A DNA stretch of 10,694 nt from JBAZWE01 sp041660545 (lineage in GTDB: Bacteria; Actinomycetota; Thermoleophilia; BMS3ABIN01). Positions within the stretch are counted from its first letter, which is position 1; every line of letters starts with the position of its first letter. Under the pieces are notes generated by a model that did not search any database, had not been told where the DNA came from, and saw only the letters and a program-made list of their open reading frames with translations. The stretch covers positions 1 to 10,694 of the forward strand of contig JBAZWE010000064.1 in NCBI GenBank assembly GCA_041660545.1, written 5' to 3'. Shown here piece by piece: positions 7,514 to 10,694 of the stretch. Position numbers and translations under genes: made by a program.

Positions 7514-8625
7514 GGCTTGACCGGATCGACGCCGGGGTTATCTTCTTCCCAGGCGGAGAAGGCGTCCGCCATCTGTGAGAATGTAGCCCAGCGGACCTGT
7601 CCGGAAGCGACCAGGGGATCGACGACCTCCGTCAGAAAGCGGTTTATCACCTCATACGGATGCTGCGGGTCGCCGCGGAACTCGCCCGGGTGCACCGTGA
7701 AATGAAAGACGTTCACCCCGTCGGACCGGGATGATGCGAGGGATTTCATCAGGCTCTCCTTGAGGAACTGGAAGTAGGCCTCGTCGCCGCCCGAAGTTTC
7801 GGACCTGCCACTGGCGCCGAAGTCGGTGCGGCTGTAATCGCCTTCTGGCAAGAAGACCACGGATCCTGCCGGATCATGGCTGGAAAACCGGCTTACGTCA
7901 TTGCCGTTGGAAGCTCCGGCCGGCCGCCAGGGGTTGACACCGATAAGCTCACTTGCGGTTTTCTGTTCCTGGGGGTTCTTCCAGTCGCTGTTTACGTCCA
8001 GGCCGGCGCAGGTTGCCGCGTCGAGCAAGCCTGTATAGAGGTTGCCGCCGCTCCAGTAGCGTATGTTATTGACTCCGCTGGCCTGCCGGACGAGTGAGAT
8101 TTCTTCTTTCATGACATCGCACCAGGTCGTGGAGGGCAGCGAATCCGCGTTGCTCCCCAGGTGAGCGTCCTCATGGAAGTGAAGCGCGATCTCGTTGCCG
8201 GCTGCCGCCAGGTCGGCCAGTATTGTGTCGCCTCTCTTGATAGCGATGCTGGTGAATGGTGTTTGCGCCTGCACGGTCATCATTCCCTGGTGTGTGTGGA
8301 TGATGTCCGCCAGCGTGCGGATGTCCTTGACGTGGCGATTGAAAAGTTGCCCGTTATTGTAATCCGCGCCGGATTTGTTGCCGCCGCGCGCTACATTGCC
8401 CGCGAGGGCGCTGGGCGTGGAACCCAGTGGTTCGATATGCATACCGATCGCGAAGAGCAGTACGGCTGGTTTCACATCGTTGGAACCTGATACTGAGGTT
8501 TCCGGCGTGGCATCGTCAGCCGGCAGGTCACCTGAATCATCCGAACAGGCCAGCGCGCTCGTCAGAGCCAGCGCCGCGGCGAGCGCGAAAATCAAAGAGG
8601 CTGTTATTATCCTGATGCGGTGCAT
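7510..8625 (-). CDS. Polysaccharide-deacetylase-like (NodB-fold) lipoprotein
   Basis: This 371-residue exported protein begins with a signal peptide (MHRIR, then hydrophobic 6-25) ending at Cys27 in ALACSDD, a probable lipidation site followed by an acidic linker. The mature part suggests a divergent polysaccharide deacetylase. MHIEPLG (62-68) could supply the first-strand metal or catalytic residues. NEIALHFHEDAH (144-155) contains an H-x3-H pair, His151 and His155, in the position of the family's zinc motif. NIRYWSGG (187-194) resembles the R-x-P-x-G region, and HFTVHPGEF (308-316) could give the late catalytic histidine. Substrate is unknown. I prefer ATG 8625 over ATG 8634, because AGGG at 8638-8635 is 9 bases from the former and touches the latter. 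The stop overlaps the start of the next deacetylase-like gene, so the pair is translated together. It is the first gene of the minus-strand unit and faces the divergent promoter region. Confidence 0.68.
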   Translation of the reverse strand: MHRIRIITASLIFALAAALALTSALACSDDSGDLPADDATPETSVSGSNDVKPAVLLFAIGMHIEPLGSTPSALAGNVARGGNKSGADYNNGQLFNRHVKDIRTLADIIHTHQGMMTVQAQTPFTSIAIKRGDTILADLAAAGNEIALHFHEDAHLGSNADSLPSTTWCDVMKEEISLVRQASGVNNIRYWSGGNLYTGLLDAATCAGLDVNSDWKNPQEQKTASELIGVNPWRPAGASNGNDVSRFSSHDPAGSVVFLPEGDYSRTDFGASGRSETSGGDEAYFQFLKESLMKSLASSRSDGVNVFHFTVHPGEFRGDPQHPYEVINRFLTEVVDPLVASGQVRWATFSQMADAFSAWEEDNPGVDPVKP

Positions 8626-8636
8626 GGCTACCATCC

Positions 8637-8666
8637 CTGACCAGATTACTATTATCTATATATAAT
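8637..8666 (+). promoter_or_regulatory. Candidate sigma-70-type promoter of yajQ
   Basis: A perfect TATAAT -10 box (8661-8666) lies 18 bases after CTGACC (8637-8642), which matches TTGACA at 4 of 6 positions. Transcription would begin near 8673, leaving a leader of about 145 bases before yajQ. The -35 lies only 12 bases from the opposing start codon, and the -10 is only 5 bases from the minus-strand -10, so the two promoters would compete for the same DNA. Confidence 0.45.
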
Positions 8667-8684
8667 GTCGTAATCCAGGTAATC
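8644..8684. repeat. Three GATTAC/GTAATC hexamers in the divergent promoter
   Basis: GATTAC occurs at 8644-8649 on the plus strand, and its reverse complement GTAATC at 8670-8675 and 8679-8684. The last two are direct repeats 9 bases apart, and with the first they flank the TATA-rich core. The tandem pair covers about -26 to -40 of the minus-strand promoter and the start site of the plus-strand promoter, a suitable place for a regulator. Confidence 0.45.
8651..8680 (-). promoter_or_regulatory. Candidate promoter of the deacetylase/esterase unit
   Basis: On the minus strand GATAAT (8656-8651) matches the -10 consensus at 5 of 6 positions. It would start transcription near 8644, giving a leader of about 18 bases before ATG 8625. 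The -35 region (CTGGAT, 8678-8673, 16-base spacer) is poor, as in activator-dependent promoters. Assigned by eye only. Confidence 0.35.
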
Positions 8685-8803
8685 GTTCTGTCACGATCCT
8701 GTAAAGAAAATGTAAATTGTTGAATCCTGTGGCTATCGGGGCAGTCTAAAACGTACAGGTTGTGGCTGGGCGTTTGTCTGGAGAGGTTGCCGTAAAAAAC
8801 CGG

Positions 8804-8810
8804 GGAGGAG
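8804..8810 (+). promoter_or_regulatory. Shine-Dalgarno site of yajQ
   Basis: GGAGGAG lies 8 bases before ATG 8819 and fixes that start. A longer reading from an upstream GTG would run through this site and add 19 residues not found in YajQ. Confidence 0.8.
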
Positions 8811-8818
8811 CTTTAAAG

Positions 8819-9310
8819 ATGCCGTCATTCGATATCGTCAACCAGCTGGACATGCAGGAAGTTGATAACGCCGTGAACATAACGAAAAAGATGATCACCA
8901 CCCGCTACGATTTTCGCAAGTCCAGATCCGAGGTAACGCTTCACAGGAAAGAGGGGCGGATACATGTCCTCACAGAGGATACGATGAAGATGAAGGCGAT
9001 CGAGGGTGAGCTCATCACCAGTCTGACCAAACGGGGCATCGATGCCAAGTCCCTCGTTTACAAGGACATTGAACAGGCCGCCGGTGACATGATCAAGCGT
9101 GATATAGACATCATTCAGGGGATAGAAAGCGACATCGCCAAGAAGATCGTCAAGATGATCAAGGCGCGCAAGCTCAAGGTGCAGGCCAAGATCATGGAGG
9201 ACCAGGTGCGCGTAACGGGCAAGAAGATCGACGATCTGCAGGAGGTAATCGCGATGTTCAAGGCCGAAGACATGGGTGTGCCGCTCCAGTACGTGAACAT
9301 GAAGAGCTAA
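8819..9310 (+). CDS. yajQ: YajQ-family cyclic di-GMP/nucleotide-binding protein
   Basis: The 163-residue protein starts MPSFDIVN and has the length of the YajQ (UPF0234) family, two ferredoxin-like half-domains of about 80 residues. Family landmarks are ITTRYDF (residues 26-32), the lysine-rich helical middle (IAKKIVKMIKARKLKVQAKI), the strand VRVTGKKIDDLQEVI and the ending PLQYVN. In Xanthomonas a member binds cyclic di-GMP and acts with a transcription factor, and Escherichia YajQ has been reported to bind nucleotides or RNA. The role here is not known. It has a strong ribosome binding site, a probable own promoter at 8637-8666 and a leader of about 145 bases in which I recognise no riboswitch. 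The TfoX-domain gene begins 36 bases later and is probably on the same transcript. Confidence 0.95.
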   Translation: MPSFDIVNQLDMQEVDNAVNITKKMITTRYDFRKSRSEVTLHRKEGRIHVLTEDTMKMKAIEGELITSLTKRGIDAKSLVYKDIEQAAGDMIKRDIDIIQGIESDIAKKIVKMIKARKLKVQAKIMEDQVRVTGKKIDDLQEVIAMFKAEDMGVPLQYVNMKS

Positions 9311-9346
9311 AAGAGGAATATAAAAGGACCCGGGGGGGTAGCTCTC

Positions 9347-9715
9347 ATGGGTAAGATGAAATGGAGACCGGCGCCGGACGAGCTTGTGAGAATTTTTACG
9401 GAAGCGGTGGCGGCATATCTGCCCGGGGCGCAGCTGCGCAAGATGTTCGGTTATCCGGCGGCATTTTTCAACGGCAACATGTTCGCCGGACTCCATCAGG
9501 AGAACATGATTCTCAGATTATCGGAAAGCGACCGCGCAAGACTATTAATGCATGACGAGTCGGCGCCTTTTGAGCCGATGCCGGGACGCATTATGAAAGA
9601 ATACGTGACCGTGCCTCCATCTATCTATGATGACCCGGTCAAATTGAAGCAATGGCTTAATAATTCATATGTTTACGCGCAAAGCCTGCCACCTAAAAAG
9701 CCAAAAAAGGCTTGA
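9347..9715 (+). CDS. TfoX N-terminal-domain protein
   Basis: This 122-residue cytoplasmic protein matches the TfoX N-terminal domain fold, the half of the Haemophilus/Escherichia competence regulator TfoX/Sxy that often occurs alone. The family core runs from LRKMFGYPAAFFNGNMFAG through a strand (MILRL), then a helix and strand rich in charged residues, and FEPMPGRIMKEYVTVP, which fits the expected 'F.P..G..m..y..vp' pattern. The end is a lysine-proline tail. Stand-alone TfoX_N proteins have no settled function, and the presence of this domain does not imply natural competence. The ATG at 9347 follows an unusual seven-G run (9332-9338) at 8-base spacing in place of a normal Shine-Dalgarno site; ATG 9356 is an alternative. 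It sits between yajQ and the DUF302 gene with gaps of 36 and 42 bases, suggesting co-transcription. Confidence 0.87.
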   Translation: MGKMKWRPAPDELVRIFTEAVAAYLPGAQLRKMFGYPAAFFNGNMFAGLHQENMILRLSESDRARLLMHDESAPFEPMPGRIMKEYVTVPPSIYDDPVKLKQWLNNSYVYAQSLPPKKPKKA

Positions 9716-9745
9716 AGTTCAGACCAGGTGTTTGCTTACCAGAAT

Positions 9746-9753
9746 GAGGAGGA
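9746..9753 (+). promoter_or_regulatory. Shine-Dalgarno site of the DUF302 gene
   Basis: GAGGAGGA lies just before ATG 9758, with 5 bases between GGAGG and the start. It rules out the longer in-frame start at 9728, whose extra residues are translated from this site. Confidence 0.75.
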
Positions 9754-9757
9754 AGAA

Positions 9758-10174
9758 ATGACACAGGCACAGACAATGAGCTTCGATGTACATCTCGACG
9801 AATCCTATGATGACGCAGTCGAGAAAGTTACCAGCGCGCTGAAGGCTGAAGGTTTCGGAGTACTGACCAGCGTTGACGTTCGCAAGGCGTTTCAGGAAAA
9901 ACTGGGTGAGGAGTTCCGCTCGTATACAATTCTCGGCGCCTGCAACCCGCCACTGGCATACAAGGCCCTTTCACACATGGGAGAAGTAGGACTGATGCTT
10001 CCCTGTAACGTAACGGTCGAGGCCGATCCGGCGGGCGGTTCCATCGTAAGGATCATCGATCCCGAGGCGATGATGAAGGGCGCCGGCATGGACTCGGACC
10101 CCGTGCTGACGGAGGTTGGTACCGAGGCCCGCGAAAAGCTGGAGAAGGTGGCCCGGGCGCTCGAATCGTCATAA
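9758..10174 (+). CDS. DUF302 domain protein
   Basis: The 138-residue soluble protein carries one DUF302 domain. The N-terminal part (DESYDDAVEKVTSALKAEGF) is the first helix and strand. The core YTILGACNPPLAYKAL and GLMLPCNVTVE carries the two conserved cysteine-asparagine pairs (CN at 62-63 and 82-83). The end (IIDPEAMM, then a long helix) closes the domain. Family members are small alpha/beta proteins of unresolved function, often near redox, metal or stress genes; the paired cysteines could bind a ligand or metal, but I see no motif that proves it. There is no signal peptide. It has its own strong ribosome binding site and lies 42 bases after the TfoX-domain gene. A perfect hairpin (10179-10197) starts 5 bases after its stop codon. 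Confidence 0.87.
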   Translation: MTQAQTMSFDVHLDESYDDAVEKVTSALKAEGFGVLTSVDVRKAFQEKLGEEFRSYTILGACNPPLAYKALSHMGEVGLMLPCNVTVEADPAGGSIVRIIDPEAMMKGAGMDSDPVLTEVGTEAREKLEKVARALESS

Positions 10175-10178
10175 GGAT

Positions 10179-10197
10179 GAGGCACCGCATGTGCCTC
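10179..10197 (+). other. Perfect hairpin after the DUF302 gene
   Basis: GAGGCAC (10179-10185) and GTGCCTC (10191-10197) make a perfect 7-bp stem with the loop CGCAT. No T-rich tail follows, so it is not a normal intrinsic terminator; RNA stabilisation, a partial block, or the anti-structure of the next element are possible. Confidence 0.5.
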
Positions 10198-10211
10198 TGA
10201 CCGACTGGTGT

Positions 10212-10223
10212 GCCTTTAAAGGC
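10212..10223. repeat. 12-base perfect palindrome GCCTTTAAAGGC
   Basis: GCCTTTAAAGGC is fully self-complementary. It lies 8 bases before the probable methyltransferase start and includes the AAAGG that would be its ribosome binding site. It could be a dimeric-protein operator, or chance. Confidence 0.4.
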
Positions 10224-10230
10224 CTGAGCG

Positions 10231-10694
10231 TTGGAAGAGATATTGCAGAGGATCCCTGAAAAAGAGCTGATGGATAGGGAAGACCAGGCCATTGCATACG
10301 CCGAGGCTGACTTCGAGGTTCCCCACGATTATTTTATCTCGCTTTTTCAGGAGGCTTTTCCCGCTCATGCACTGAGCGGAGCCGTTGTCGACTTGGGCTG
10401 TGGTCCGGGTGACATAAGTGTGCGTTTTGCCAGGCAATATCCCCGTTGCGTCGTTCATGGCATCGACGGCTCGGAAGCGATGCTACGTCTGGGAAACGAT
10501 CTTTTAAAAAAGGCGCCGGAGCTTTACGGACGGGTCCGGCTGATGCACGGCTATCTGCCGGGCATCGAACCTGTGCAAGTGAAGTACGGGGTGGTGATCA
10601 GCAACAGCCTTCTGCATCATCTCGCGGACCCAATGACCCTGTGGCGAGCGATAAAAGACCTGGCACAGAAGGGAGCGCCGATGTTTGTCATGGA
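10231..10694 (+). CDS. Class I SAM-dependent methyltransferase, 3' partial
   Basis: The frame is open to the right edge, so about 154 residues of the N-terminal half are visible. Motif I VVDLGCGPGD (about residues 52-61) binds S-adenosylmethionine, GIDGSEAM gives the acidic residue that holds the ribose hydroxyls, and VVISNSLLHHLADP is motif IV/post-motif. These define a Rossmann-fold methyltransferase of the Methyltransf_25/11 type; the substrate cannot be told. I chose the start TTG 10231, because the following residues RIPEKELMD and AIAYAEADF look like the N-terminus of a family I recall, and AAAGG (10218-10222) precedes it by 8 bases. ATG 10270 is the first ATG and would give a chain missing that segment. 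It follows the DUF302 gene by 56 bases and shares its strand, separated by the hairpins at 10179-10223. Confidence 0.88.
   Translation, partial: MEEILQRIPEKELMDREDQAIAYAEADFEVPHDYFISLFQEAFPAHALSGAVVDLGCGPGDISVRFARQYPRCVVHGIDGSEAMLRLGNDLLKKAPELYGRVRLMHGYLPGIEPVQVKYGVVISNSLLHHLADPMTLWRAIKDLAQKGAPMFVM

Overview
This is a GC-rich, densely coded bacterial chromosome segment with 13 protein genes (two cut by the window edges), no RNA genes, no mobile elements, no CRISPR array and no gene-free stretch above 300 bases. Gene order, the lipoprotein-rich surface proteins, and an L,D-transpeptidase preceded by Ig-like domains suggest a Gram-positive, high-GC lineage. A deep-branching actinobacterial group (Geothermincolia or Thermoleophilia-like) is my best guess. 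This rests on general resemblance only and no marker here proves it.

Left part, plus strand. The 3' part of a secreted peptidoglycan L,D-transpeptidase ends at 983 and is followed by a good intrinsic terminator (1044-1074). A new, tightly packed unit then runs corA - trpF - trpB - trpA - XRE regulator (1107-5143). CorA is a magnesium/divalent cation channel. TrpF, TrpB and TrpA carry out the last steps of tryptophan synthesis, from phosphoribosylanthranilate isomerisation and the two tryptophan synthase half-reactions. trpE, trpG, trpD and trpC are absent from the window, so this is a partial, split trp cluster. The small helix-turn-helix protein is translationally coupled to trpA by an ATGA overlap, which makes it a candidate local regulator.

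Middle part, minus strand (transcribed right to left, 8625 to 5152). Three exported, probably lipid-anchored proteins follow one another: two divergent polysaccharide-deacetylase-like (NodB-fold) lipoproteins overlapping by ATGA, then after a 142-base gap an alpha/beta hydrolase of the BD-FAE/esterase-lipase type. The cluster converges on the trp/XRE unit with only 8 bases between the stop codons. Together they look like a set of surface carbohydrate or ester hydrolases, though substrates cannot be read from the sequence.

Right part, plus strand. An AT-rich divergent promoter region (8626-8818) carries back-to-back promoter candidates and three copies of the hexamer GATTAC/GTAATC. It drives yajQ, a TfoX-N-terminal-domain protein, a DUF302 protein and, past a hairpin-rich spacer, a class I SAM-dependent methyltransferase cut by the right edge. 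All four are small cytoplasmic proteins.

Most of the window is ordinary core metabolism. The least expected parts are the XRE gene fused into the trpFBA unit, the paired divergent deacetylase-like lipoproteins with an apparently altered metal site, the overlapping divergent promoters with a GATTAC repeat array, and the alternative hairpins ahead of the methyltransferase. I saw no clear evidence of a wholly new system.
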